A stretch of DNA of 16,173 bases from UBA8437 sp963578885. Lineage in GTDB: Bacteria; Planctomycetota; Planctomycetia; Planctomycetales; Planctomycetaceae. Under the pieces are notes generated by a model that saw only the letters and a program-made list of their open reading frames with translations, was not told where the DNA came from and searched no databases. Where the stretch lies: assembly GCA_963578885.1 (NCBI GenBank), contig CAUZEQ010000086.1:1-16173 (forward strand), in the 5' to 3' direction. Positions 1 through 6,693 of this stretch are shown one piece after another; the first letter of the stretch is position 1; every line of letters starts with the position of its first letter. The position numbers were made by a program, and so were the translations under genes.

Positions 1-70
1 ATCACCTCGATCACCTCGATCACCTCGATCACCTCGATCACCTCGATCACCTCGACCCCTCGATCACCCC
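1..70. repeat. 9-bp tandem repeat, at least six copies
   Basis: The unit atcacctcg is repeated six times without change from base 1 to 54. It then decays into acccctcg and atcacccc up to base 70. The array starts at the window edge and may extend further left. A 9-bp period keeps a reading frame, so it could be the end of a coding repeat on either strand (Ile-Thr-Ser on +, Val-Ile-Glu or Arg-Gly-Asp on -). The visible part is too short to decide. Confidence 0.9.
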
Positions 71-90
71 CGGGCCCCCCAGGGGCCCGG
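70..90. terminator. GC-only hairpin, possible terminator
   Basis: Arms ccgggcccc (70-78) and ggggcccgg (82-90) are perfect reverse complements around a 3-nt loop. No T-tract follows on either strand, so it is not a classical intrinsic terminator. It sits between the 9-bp repeat and the first gene and may end transcription entering from the left edge. Confidence 0.35.
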
Positions 91-187
91 ATGTGCCGGT
101 CAAAGTGGTCTTGCGGAACAGGCTGCATCGCGGGTTGGCGACTCTGCACACCGGCCACCGGACGGACACCTTCACGAGAGGACAACA

Positions 188-1462
188 GTGAACGATCAAT
201 ACGAACACCACGACGTCACCACGACCTCGAACGATCTGCCCGACGGCTCGAACCCCGGCTCCCCCACCACGCATTCCCGCTCACGCCGGACCTGGTGGAT
301 TGCCGCAACCGCGGTGCTCTGCGGACTGCTGGGCATCCAATTGCTGGTGACCCAGCCCCTGGCCCGACGACTCGACGGCGTGCAAAGAGAGCTGGTCCGA
401 GTCGAGCGGGACATGAGTGAATTGGTGGGAGCCCGCAGTGGAGCGTGGGAGACCAGCGACCTGCTCAGCGGACTCCGCGATCAATCCGACCAGCTCGACG
501 CCGCCCGCGATGCCCTCGAGACCATCCGTGACTTCCGCGAACAGGTCCAGGAGCAGGCCACGGGAGCCCAAGAGGCCGACTCGGTCGTCGGACAACTGGC
601 CGCATTGCAGGATCGGCTGCTCGAAGGCGGTGCCCGAAATCAGCAGGCTCTGGCCGAGCTGAACCGGCTGGTGCAGCTGCGTGACGTGGCGATGGCCGAA
701 TCGGATCGGACCGATCGAGCCGTGATCGAGATCACTCGATTGCAACAGGTCGCCAACGGTCTCGACCACGCCCACGAGTCGATCGAACAACTCGTCGCCC
801 TGCGGGATGCGATCCTGGCCGGAGCCAGCGACACCCCCGAAGCCCGGGTGACGCTCGAGAATCTCGTCGTCCTCCAAGATACGCTCAACACGCACTCCGC
901 CGACGTCGACGTCGCCCGCAAGAACCTCGGGCAACTCCTCACACTCGAAGAATCACTCCGCAACCGCTCCGACGACATCGCCGACGCCGTCGAAGCACTC
1001 GAAGTGCTCACCGATCTGCAGCTGGACATCCGTGAGCACGTCGAGACACTGGGCGGAATGAGACGTGACCTGATGGAGGTGGTGTTGCTCGAGAGCAACG
1101 TGGTGCGGGTCGTGAGAATGCTGGAGCCCTTGACCGAGTTGGCTCGATTGAGACGGCTCAACGGTTACGAAATCCGCGCCGCCGCTCGGTCGATCTCCAG
1201 CCAACGATCCGCAGGCAAGCAGCCGCCACCGCGTCGGGCGATCCCCGAACCGGTGCCCGGCGAACAGACCGAAGCCACGAGGACCGCCGGGTCGATTCGT
1301 GATATCCCCTCCGATGAACCGGTTCGGCCAGAACGGGCGAAACCGGTGTTACGGGAACGTGCGACCGGGCTGTTTGACAAGAGTCACCCTCTGGGAGTCG
1401 ACCGCATTGTGCCGCTTCCGGCCGAGGCGACTGGGCGGGAATTCGACATTTCGACACCCTGA
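188..1462 (+). CDS. Membrane-anchored coiled-coil repeat protein, function unknown
   Basis: This is a 424-residue protein with a GTG start, chosen because gagagga at 176-182 lies 5 nt upstream. Residues 1-34 are polar and would be cytoplasmic. A single membrane helix spans about 36-58 (TWWIAATAVLCGLLGIQLL). Residues about 62-325 are a long heptad-rich helix built from degenerate repeats of about 20-24 residues whose core reads Leu-x-x-Leu-(Arg/Gln)-(Asp/Glu)-x-x-Leu; examples are LAALQDRLL (137), LVQLRDVAM (161), LVALRDAIL (202), LVVLQDTLN (226) and LLTLEESLR (250). Residues 330-424 are Pro/Arg/Glu-rich and probably disordered. I recognise no family. It lies just before the acyl-chain cluster, but a promoter after its stop suggests separate transcription. 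A role as an envelope scaffold or sensor is only a guess. Confidence 0.85.
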   Translation: MNDQYEHHDVTTTSNDLPDGSNPGSPTTHSRSRRTWWIAATAVLCGLLGIQLLVTQPLARRLDGVQRELVRVERDMSELVGARSGAWETSDLLSGLRDQSDQLDAARDALETIRDFREQVQEQATGAQEADSVVGQLAALQDRLLEGGARNQQALAELNRLVQLRDVAMAESDRTDRAVIEITRLQQVANGLDHAHESIEQLVALRDAILAGASDTPEARVTLENLVVLQDTLNTHSADVDVARKNLGQLLTLEESLRNRSDDIADAVEALEVLTDLQLDIREHVETLGGMRRDLMEVVLLESNVVRVVRMLEPLTELARLRRLNGYEIRAAARSISSQRSAGKQPPPRRAIPEPVPGEQTEATRTAGSIRDIPSDEPVRPERAKPVLRERATGLFDKSHPLGVDRIVPLPAEATGREFDISTP

Positions 1463-1491
1463 AGCACCGCCTGATGGCGGTTGTGGGCCGC

Positions 1492-1520
1492 TTGAGAAGC
1501 AGGAGGTGGACAACTATAGT
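1492..1520 (+). promoter_or_regulatory. Near-consensus sigma-70 promoter for the acyl-chain cluster
   Basis: TTGAGA (1492-1497) and TATAGT (1515-1520) are separated by exactly 17 nt. Each box matches the housekeeping consensus at five of six positions. Transcription would start near 1527, giving a leader of about 70 nt before the dehydratase start at 1600. This is the best promoter-like sequence I found in the window. Confidence 0.7.
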
Positions 1521-1599
1521 TGGGGCTTCTCACGGCCACGCCGACGTTGGGAACAGGCTGGGACATCGCGAACCGCGACGCGGTTCATTCGGAGGCGTC

Positions 1600-2118
1600 A
1601 TGCGTTTCGCATTGGTGGACAGGATCGTCTCGCTCGAACGGGGCGAGTCGATCTCGACGGTCAAGAACCTGTCTCTGGCCGAAGAGTACCTGGCGGATCA
1701 CTTTCCCGGCTTTCCCGTACTGCCGGGAGTGTTGATGCTCGAAGCCCTGGTCCAGACCGGGGCCTGGCTGATGCGAGACTCGGAGAACTTCAAGTACAGC
1801 ACGATCCTGCTCAAGCAGGCCAAGGCCCTGAAATTCAACAGCTTCGTGACACCCGGGCGAACCCTGTGCGTCACCGCGACTGTTCACAAGGCCGAGGGAC
1901 GCGAGTGGACCTTCAAGGCCCGAGGCACCGTCGACGACGCCTCGGCCGTCTCGGCCCGAATCATCCTGGAACAATTCAACCTCTCCGAACAGGACCCCTC
2001 ACTGGCCGACTCGGATCAGCGAACCATCGACCATATGCGGGACCTCTTCGGACAACTCTGGCAACCCGAAACCCAGGCCACCACGGCATCCGAGTCTTCC
2101 GCAGACGGCACGCTCTGA
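1600..2118 (+). CDS. FabZ-like 3-hydroxyacyl-ACP dehydratase 1
   Basis: This 172-residue hotdog-fold protein would remove water from 3-hydroxyacyl-ACP to give trans-2-enoyl-ACP in the cytoplasm. The signature HFPGFPVLPGVLMLEAL (34-50) carries the FabZ catalytic His34 and Glu48. The start is the ATG preceded by ggagg at 1591-1595; the frame is open further upstream, but that stretch overlaps the promoter and has no hotdog sequence. Residues about 150-172 form a Ser/Thr-rich tail beyond the usual FabZ length of about 150. It is the first gene after the strong promoter, followed 55 bp later by a FabG-type reductase. A second dehydratase with the same His/Glu register lies at 3463, so the two probably differ in chain length or form a heteromer. 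Chain specificity cannot be read from sequence. Confidence 0.9.
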   Translation: MRFALVDRIVSLERGESISTVKNLSLAEEYLADHFPGFPVLPGVLMLEALVQTGAWLMRDSENFKYSTILLKQAKALKFNSFVTPGRTLCVTATVHKAEGREWTFKARGTVDDASAVSARIILEQFNLSEQDPSLADSDQRTIDHMRDLFGQLWQPETQATTASESSADGTL

Positions 2119-2173
2119 GCGGCCCCAAATCGCATTCGGGGCGGGACTCGACGAGCAACACAAGGCACGATTC

Positions 2174-2926
2174 ATGACACTGGCGGGAAAAACGGCTCTG
2201 GTCACCGGCGGCAGCCGCGGCATCGGCCGGGGCATCGTCTGGGAACTCGCCCGCCAGGGAGCCCGGGTCGCCTTCGTCTATCTCTCGAATACCGAAGCCG
2301 CCGACCAGCTGGTCAAGGACCTCGAGCTGGACCAGCGAACGGTGATGGCGATCCAGGCCGACGTTTCGGTAGTCGAGAGTGCCGATACGGTGGTCGAGAG
2401 CGTGCTCGAGGCGTGGGAAAAAATCGACATCCTGGTCAACAACGCCGGCATCATCCGCGACGGATTACTGGCCACAATGGATCACGACCAGTGGCAGGAA
2501 GTCCTCGACACCAACCTCGGCAGCGTCTACCGCTTCAGCAAAGCCGTGACCCGCCCGATGATGTCTCAACGTCACGGACGCATCATCAACATCTCCAGCG
2601 TCGCCTCCCACTTCGGCAACCCCGGGCAGGCCAACTACGCGGCCAGCAAGGGAGGGATCGAAGGGATGACCCGCTGCCTGGCCACCGAGCTGGGACGCCG
2701 AGGCATCACCGTCAACGCCGTGGCACCGGGTTTCATCGAAACCGACATGACCGAGGCGATCCGAAACGTCGCCGAAACGGAAATCATCAAGAAGATCTCC
2801 TGCCGACGCCTGGGCAGCCCCGAGGACATCGCTCACGCCACGGCCTTCCTGGCCAGCGATGAAGCGTCCTACATCACCGGCCACGTGCTGGTCGTCGACG
2901 GAGGTCTCACGCTCGGCGGACTCTGA
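2174..2926 (+). CDS. fabG: 3-oxoacyl-ACP reductase, FabG-type SDR
   Basis: This 250-residue classical short-chain dehydrogenase would reduce 3-oxoacyl-ACP to 3-hydroxyacyl-ACP with NAD(P)H. The cofactor motif TGGSRGIG is at 11-18 and NNAG at 89-92. The catalytic residues are Asn114, Ser142, Tyr155 and Lys159 (YAASK). PGFIETDMT follows at 185-193, as in FabG proteins. The length is normal. The ATG is preceded only by a weak aagg. The position between a dehydratase and an acyl carrier protein supports a FabG role rather than another SDR substrate. A genome may hold several fabG copies, so this one is probably specific to the cluster. Confidence 0.92.
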   Translation: MTLAGKTALVTGGSRGIGRGIVWELARQGARVAFVYLSNTEAADQLVKDLELDQRTVMAIQADVSVVESADTVVESVLEAWEKIDILVNNAGIIRDGLLATMDHDQWQEVLDTNLGSVYRFSKAVTRPMMSQRHGRIINISSVASHFGNPGQANYAASKGGIEGMTRCLATELGRRGITVNAVAPGFIETDMTEAIRNVAETEIIKKISCRRLGSPEDIAHATAFLASDEASYITGHVLVVDGGLTLGGL

Positions 2927-2981
2927 ACATTCGGCACCACGACACCACAATTCGACTCGACAGGCAGGTGCCCTCGAGACT

Positions 2982-3007
2982 AAACGACTGCTCAAACGGT
3001 CGTTTTT
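2982..3007 (+). terminator. Weak hairpin plus T-run between fabG and the ACP gene
   Basis: AAACGAC (2982-2988) pairs with GTCGTTT (2999-3005) around a 10-nt loop, and the T-run covers 3003-3007. Part of the T-run lies in the stem, so it is weak. It could act as a partial terminator or an RNA-processing or stability element that sets different fabG and ACP levels. Confidence 0.35.
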
Positions 3008-3047
3008 CACCTGCACGACAACAAGACCGAGGCTGGGAGAGGTCGGA

Positions 3048-3443
3048 ATGGCAACCCACGAAGAAATCCTTGCGAAGATCCAGGAAATTCTCGCCGACGC
3101 TCTGGGAGCCGACGAGGACGAAGTCTCCGCGACGGCGACTCTCGTCGGAGACCTCGGTGCCGAGTCGATCGATTTCCTCGACATCGTCTTCAACCTCGAA
3201 AAGACCTTCGAAATCAAGATCAAACGCGGCGAGCTGTTCCCCGAAAACCTCGCCGCCGAAGGGGATGGACTGGCCGCCGACGGAGTGGTCACCGAGGACG
3301 GACTGGCCAAGCTGCGGGAACGACTGCCCTTTGCCGACATCGATGCCTTCGCCGCCGATCCGCAGGTCGAGAACATCCAGGACCTGTTCACCGTCGAGAT
3401 GCTCGTGAAGTTCGTCGCCGCCAAAAAGCACTCCGGCGAATAA
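3048..3443 (+). CDS. Acyl carrier protein, elongated form (131 aa)
   Basis: This protein carries growing acyl chains as a thioester on a phosphopantetheine arm. Attachment is expected at Ser40 in LVGDLGAESIDFLD (32-45), with Glu in place of the usual Asp before Ser. Residues 1-60 align with ACP helices I-II and VENIQDLFTVEMLVKFV (107-123) with the last helix. Between them lie about 40-45 extra, acidic residues, so the protein is far longer than the usual ~78. The start is the ATG preceded by gggagagg at 3035-3042, 5 nt away; the open frame upstream lacks ACP character. It sits between a ketoreductase and a dehydratase and is probably the dedicated carrier. Specialised ACPs with extra length are known (rhizobial AcpXL for very-long-chain lipid A acyls); that parallel is only an analogy. 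Confidence 0.9.
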   Translation: MATHEEILAKIQEILADALGADEDEVSATATLVGDLGAESIDFLDIVFNLEKTFEIKIKRGELFPENLAAEGDGLAADGVVTEDGLAKLRERLPFADIDAFAADPQVENIQDLFTVEMLVKFVAAKKHSGE

Positions 3444-3462
3444 CCCCCGGGCGACTCCCGCC

Positions 3463-3975
3463 ATGCGCTGGATCTGGATCGACCGCTTCGAAGAACTCGT
3501 CAAGGGAGTCTCGGCCCGCGCGATCAAGAACGTCACGCTGGCCGAAGACCACCTGCACGACCACTTCCCCGGCTTCCCCGTGATGCCCGCCAGCCTGATG
3601 CTCGAAGGCATGGCCCAGACCGGAGGCATCCTGCTGGGCGACCTGCACGACTTCGAGCACATCGTGATCCTCGCCAAGGTGCCCAAGGTGACCTTCCACA
3701 GCTGGGCCGTACCCGGAGATTCACTCGCCTATGACGCCGTGCTGATCGACCAGCGTCCCGAAGGTGGGACCGTCGAGGTGAAGGCACATGTGGGTGAGAG
3801 ACTGGTGGCCGAAGCCGAGATTGTCTTCGTGCACCTGGACCAGAACGACCCCCAACTGGGCAGCATCGACCAGAAGAACTTCGTCTTCTCGATGAAACTG
3901 ATGGGCGTGATGGAGGTCGGACGGGCCGGATCGGGTAGTGAGTCTGCTGCTGGTAACGAGAGTGAGGGCAGCTGA
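3463..3975 (+). CDS. FabZ-like 3-hydroxyacyl-ACP dehydratase 2
   Basis: This is a 170-residue hotdog dehydratase with signature HFPGFPVMPASLMLEGM (34-50). His34 and Glu48 fall at the same positions as in the paralogue at 1600, and the flanking sequence (KNVTLAEDHL versus KNLSLAEEYL) shows the two are related. It differs in having PAS for PGV before the catalytic Glu and a distinct C-terminal tail (FVFSMKLMGVMEVGRAG then Ser/Gly/Glu-rich). It starts 19 nt after the ACP stop. No Shine-Dalgarno is evident, so coupling to ACP translation is plausible. Heteromeric assembly with dehydratase 1, or a distinct chain length or isomerase role, are possibilities that sequence alone does not settle. Confidence 0.9.
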   Translation: MRWIWIDRFEELVKGVSARAIKNVTLAEDHLHDHFPGFPVMPASLMLEGMAQTGGILLGDLHDFEHIVILAKVPKVTFHSWAVPGDSLAYDAVLIDQRPEGGTVEVKAHVGERLVAEAEIVFVHLDQNDPQLGSIDQKNFVFSMKLMGVMEVGRAGSGSESAAGNESEGS

Positions 3976-3985
3976 GCCGGCTGCC
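3967..3985 (+). terminator. Hairpin overlapping the dehydratase 2 stop codon
   Basis: GGCAGC (3967-3972) pairs with GCTGCC (3980-3985) around a 7-nt loop that begins with the TGA stop. No T-run follows. It may attenuate read-through into the ketosynthase gene, which has its own promoter-like sequence downstream. Confidence 0.25.
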
Positions 3986-4040
3986 GCCTCGCCGCGGACT
4001 TCTCACCAACGACACACCCTTCATTTCTCCGACCCCTCCC

Positions 4041-4049
4041 TGCTACACT
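4041..4049 (+). promoter_or_regulatory. Extended -10 promoter candidate for the ketosynthase
   Basis: TGCTACACT matches the extended -10 form TG-N-TANNNT. A weak TTCATT (4020-4025) lies 18 nt before TACACT. The spacing to the gene start at 4124 is about 75 bp, and the 148-bp gap before the gene leaves room for separate expression. Confidence 0.4.
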
Positions 4050-4123
4050 CGTCCCGGGTCAGGCCGGATCATGGCAGCCACCGGGAATCTTGACCCCAGC
4101 CTCACAATTCCTCCAGCTCGAGA

Positions 4124-5449
4124 ATGCCTCGAATGAGACAGCGTGTCGTCGTGACGGGCATGGGCTGCGTGACCCCGGTCGGAAACAACGTCGAACAGAT
4201 GTGGGAGTCTCTGCGCCGCTGCGCCAACGGGGTCGGACCCATCACGCACTTCCCCGCCGACGACTTCCCCACCCGCTTCGCCGCCGAGGTCAAGGACTAC
4301 TCGGTGGCCGACTACGTCGACGATCCCTCCCGGTTTGAACACTCCAGCCCCAACATCCTGTTCGCGATCGGAGCCGCCAGCCAGGCGATGGCCGACAGCG
4401 GCCTCAGCGATGGCGATTTCGATCCGCCTCGATTCGGGATCTACCTCGGGGCCGGCGAAGGAGGCCAGGACTTTCAACGATACATGTCGGTGATCGCACG
4501 ATCCCGCAGCGACAGCAACGGCGATGAGGACTCTTCGGAAGCAGGGGACACCGTCGACATCGAGAAGTTCATCCGCTTCGGACTCGAGACGATGGAACCC
4601 CAGGCCGAGCTCGAGCAGGAACCGAACCGGCCCGCCGGACATCTCGCCGGACTCTTCAACGCCCAGGGCCCGAACATGAACTCCCTGACCGCCTGTGCCG
4701 CGTCGAGCCAGGCGATCGGCGAGGCGACCGAGTTGATCCGCCGCGGTGATGTTGACGTGATGCTCTCCGGCGGTGCCCACAGCATGATCCACCCCTTCGG
4801 CGTCACCGGCTTCAGCCTGCTCACCGCGCTCTCGACTCACAACGACGACCCCTCCACCGCCAGCCGACCCTTCGATCTCAATCGCGACGGCTTTGTTCTC
4901 GGTGAGGGCTCGGGTATGCTGGTACTCGAAGAACTCGAACACGCCCGCTCGCGTGGAGCACACATCCACGGAGAAATTCTCGGGTACGGCTCGACCGCCG
5001 ACGCCTATCGCATCACCGACATCCACCCCGAGGGCCGCGGCGCCATCGCCTGTATCAACATGGCACTCAAGGACGCCGGCATCAACCGCGACGAACTCCA
5101 GTACATCAACGCACACGGCACCAGTACCAAGGTCAACGACAAGGTCGAGACCATGGCGGTGAGGAAGACTCTCGAGTCCGACGCCGACTCGACTCCGGTC
5201 TCGAGCATCAAGAGCATGATGGGACACCTGATCGCGGCGGCCGGGAGTGTCGAGGCGATCACCTGCCTGTTGGCGATCCGAGACAACGTGCTGCCACCGA
5301 CAAGAAACTACGAGACTCCCGACCCCGACTGCAATCTGGATTACGTCCCCAACCAAGCCCGTGAGGCTCCGGTGCAGCGGGCGCTCTCCAACAGCTTCGG
5401 GTTCGGCGGGCAGAATATTTCCCTGGTCCTTTCGGAGTTCAACGGCTGA
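4124..5449 (+). CDS. Beta-ketoacyl-ACP synthase, FabF/KAS II type
   Basis: This 441-residue thiolase-fold enzyme would condense malonyl-ACP with acyl-ACP in decarboxylative Claisen chemistry. The nucleophile is Cys191 in TACAASSQ; the catalytic histidines are His331 (NAHGTST) and His368 (KSMMGHLIAAAGS), with Lys363 nearby and the closing motif NSFGFGGQN at 423-431. The protein is longer than E. coli FabF (413 aa), mainly through an acidic segment at about 118-168 before the conserved AGHL, near the region that shapes the acyl pocket. A second ATG at 4133 with gaga 9 nt upstream would give MRQRVVVTGMG, a typical FabF start, and is equally plausible. A chain-length-factor role is unlikely because the active-site residues are intact. 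Confidence 0.92.
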   Translation: MPRMRQRVVVTGMGCVTPVGNNVEQMWESLRRCANGVGPITHFPADDFPTRFAAEVKDYSVADYVDDPSRFEHSSPNILFAIGAASQAMADSGLSDGDFDPPRFGIYLGAGEGGQDFQRYMSVIARSRSDSNGDEDSSEAGDTVDIEKFIRFGLETMEPQAELEQEPNRPAGHLAGLFNAQGPNMNSLTACAASSQAIGEATELIRRGDVDVMLSGGAHSMIHPFGVTGFSLLTALSTHNDDPSTASRPFDLNRDGFVLGEGSGMLVLEELEHARSRGAHIHGEILGYGSTADAYRITDIHPEGRGAIACINMALKDAGINRDELQYINAHGTSTKVNDKVETMAVRKTLESDADSTPVSSIKSMMGHLIAAAGSVEAITCLLAIRDNVLPPTRNYETPDPDCNLDYVPNQAREAPVQRALSNSFGFGGQNISLVLSEFNG

Positions 5450-5477
5450 GGAGACCTGGCTGGGATTCAGTCTCTTC

Positions 5478-5490
5478 GGTCGATTCGACC
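5478..5490. promoter_or_regulatory. Short dyad upstream of the alpha/beta hydrolase
   Basis: GGTCGA (5478-5483) and TCGACC (5485-5490) form a perfect inverted repeat around one base in the 107-bp gap before the hydrolase. It could be a repressor site. In a GC-rich genome rich in tcga, such short palindromes also arise by chance. Confidence 0.2.
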
Positions 5491-5556
5491 ATACCACACT
5501 GACGACTGGGTCCGACCTCCGCGCCCGCGCGGTGGTCGTCGCGTTGGAGACAAGAC

Positions 5557-6561
5557 GTGTTTTGGGTCATTCTGCTGGGATCGGCCGTCCTCGGCCTGAT
5601 CGTGCTCGAACTGGGCTTCCAGTTCGTACTCGTCCGACTGATCGTGCCCTGGTTCGAAAAGGGACCACCCTTCCAGGTGCCCTGCAGCGACGAGGATCCT
5701 CGGGCCGAGCGGTTCGAATTCGACACCGCCGACGGGCTCACGCTCCAAGGCAGCCTCTACCACCACCGTGACGACAACACCCCGCGGGGCCTGGTCATCT
5801 TCTGCCACGAATTCACCGGTTCGCAGTGGACCGCGATGGCCTACTGCGAAGGACTCTACGAGGCCGGCTTCGATATCCTCGCCTTCGACTTCCGCAACCA
5901 CGGATCCAGTGACCTGCTCGACCAATACACTCCACTGCACTGGCTCAGTGATCACGAGATGACCGATGTGCAGGCGGCGATCGAGTACGCCGCGGCACGT
6001 CCGGAACTGGCCGGGTTGCCGATCGGACTCTATGGCGTCAGCCGAGGCGGCTCGGCGGCGCTGGTGGCCGCGGCCCAGAACGCCGCCGTCGAAGCCGTCG
6101 CCAGCGATGGCGGCTACGGCACAAAAACCCTGATGCAGTTCCACACCCCCGGTTGGGCACTGCTGGTCGTCCCCGCCTGGCTCTACAACCTCATCCCCTG
6201 GTGGCACTCGCTGCTCACTCTCGCGCTGGTCCGCTGGTTCAGCCAGAAACGACGCGGCGTGCCCTTTACCAACGTCGAACGCTGGCTACCCCGCTTGGCC
6301 AGCCGCGACGTGCTGCTGATCTCCGGAGGCCGCGACAACTATGTCGTGCCCGAGGTGACTCGAAAGCTTCACGCTCTGATCGGCGACCGCTGCCAGGAAC
6401 CCTGGATCGCACCCCGCGCCAAGCACAATCGATCCCGCTCGGTCCAGACACTCGAATACGACCATCGACTGGTCGAGTTCTTCGGGTCGATGCCCGGAGC
6501 CGAACAGATCCAGACGGATGTCGATCGGGTCCAGGATCCGACCCCCGTCGTCGTCGACTGA
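5557..6561 (+). CDS. Membrane-anchored alpha/beta hydrolase
   Basis: This is a 334-residue serine hydrolase. The nucleophile is Ser162 in GVSRGG (160-165); the acid is probably Asp260 (SGGRDNYV) and the base His290 (AKHNRS). HEFTGSQ (84-90) is in the oxyanion-loop position and FDFRNHGSSD follows at 110-119. A hydrophobic N-terminus (1-31) is an uncleaved membrane anchor, and residues 200-226 (WALLVVPAWLYNLIPWW) are a second very hydrophobic stretch in the cap region, suggesting a lipid-like substrate. The start is GTG, preceded by ggaga at 5546-5550, 6 nt away. It follows the ketosynthase by 107 bp on the same strand, so it may release or transfer the acyl product of the cluster. That link rests only on position. 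Confidence 0.85.
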   Translation: MFWVILLGSAVLGLIVLELGFQFVLVRLIVPWFEKGPPFQVPCSDEDPRAERFEFDTADGLTLQGSLYHHRDDNTPRGLVIFCHEFTGSQWTAMAYCEGLYEAGFDILAFDFRNHGSSDLLDQYTPLHWLSDHEMTDVQAAIEYAAARPELAGLPIGLYGVSRGGSAALVAAAQNAAVEAVASDGGYGTKTLMQFHTPGWALLVVPAWLYNLIPWWHSLLTLALVRWFSQKRRGVPFTNVERWLPRLASRDVLLISGGRDNYVVPEVTRKLHALIGDRCQEPWIAPRAKHNRSRSVQTLEYDHRLVEFFGSMPGAEQIQTDVDRVQDPTPVVVD

Positions 6562-6604
6562 TCGACCGCCCCGAAACCGGGATTCGCTTCGGCCGTAGCC
6601 GTTC

Positions 6605-6634
6605 TTGACGATTGCGCCGCAGGGCTGGTACCGT
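6605..6634 (+). promoter_or_regulatory. Candidate sigma-70 promoter for the FHA gene
   Basis: TTGACG (6605-6610) matches the -35 consensus at five of six positions. After an 18-nt spacer comes TACCGT (6629-6634), a poor -10 that is preceded by TGG, giving an extended -10 form. The gap of 132 bp before the FHA gene supports a separate transcript. Confidence 0.45.
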
Positions 6635-6693
6635 GAAGCTGCGCCGGGACGCAGGCGGCTACACGAGGAGCGGGCCAGGCGAAAGGTCGGGCG

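Noticed and set aside
2465..3424. 319-codon open frame on the minus strand opposite fabG and the ACP
   Set aside because: It spans two genes and the gap between them and shows no domain; the product is Ser/Ala/Arg-rich, typical of an antisense shadow.
1600..5449. Ladderane biosynthesis locus
   Set aside because: FabZ, FabF and ACP genes also occur in anammox loci, but nothing else here (no radical SAM or desaturase-like genes) supports ladderanes, and no anammox-type gene is present.
4043..5497. 484-codon open frame on the minus strand opposite the ketosynthase
   Set aside because: It mirrors a gene with intact catalytic motifs, and its product is low-complexity Val/Gly/Asp/Glu-rich. Long antisense frames are expected in GC-rich DNA.
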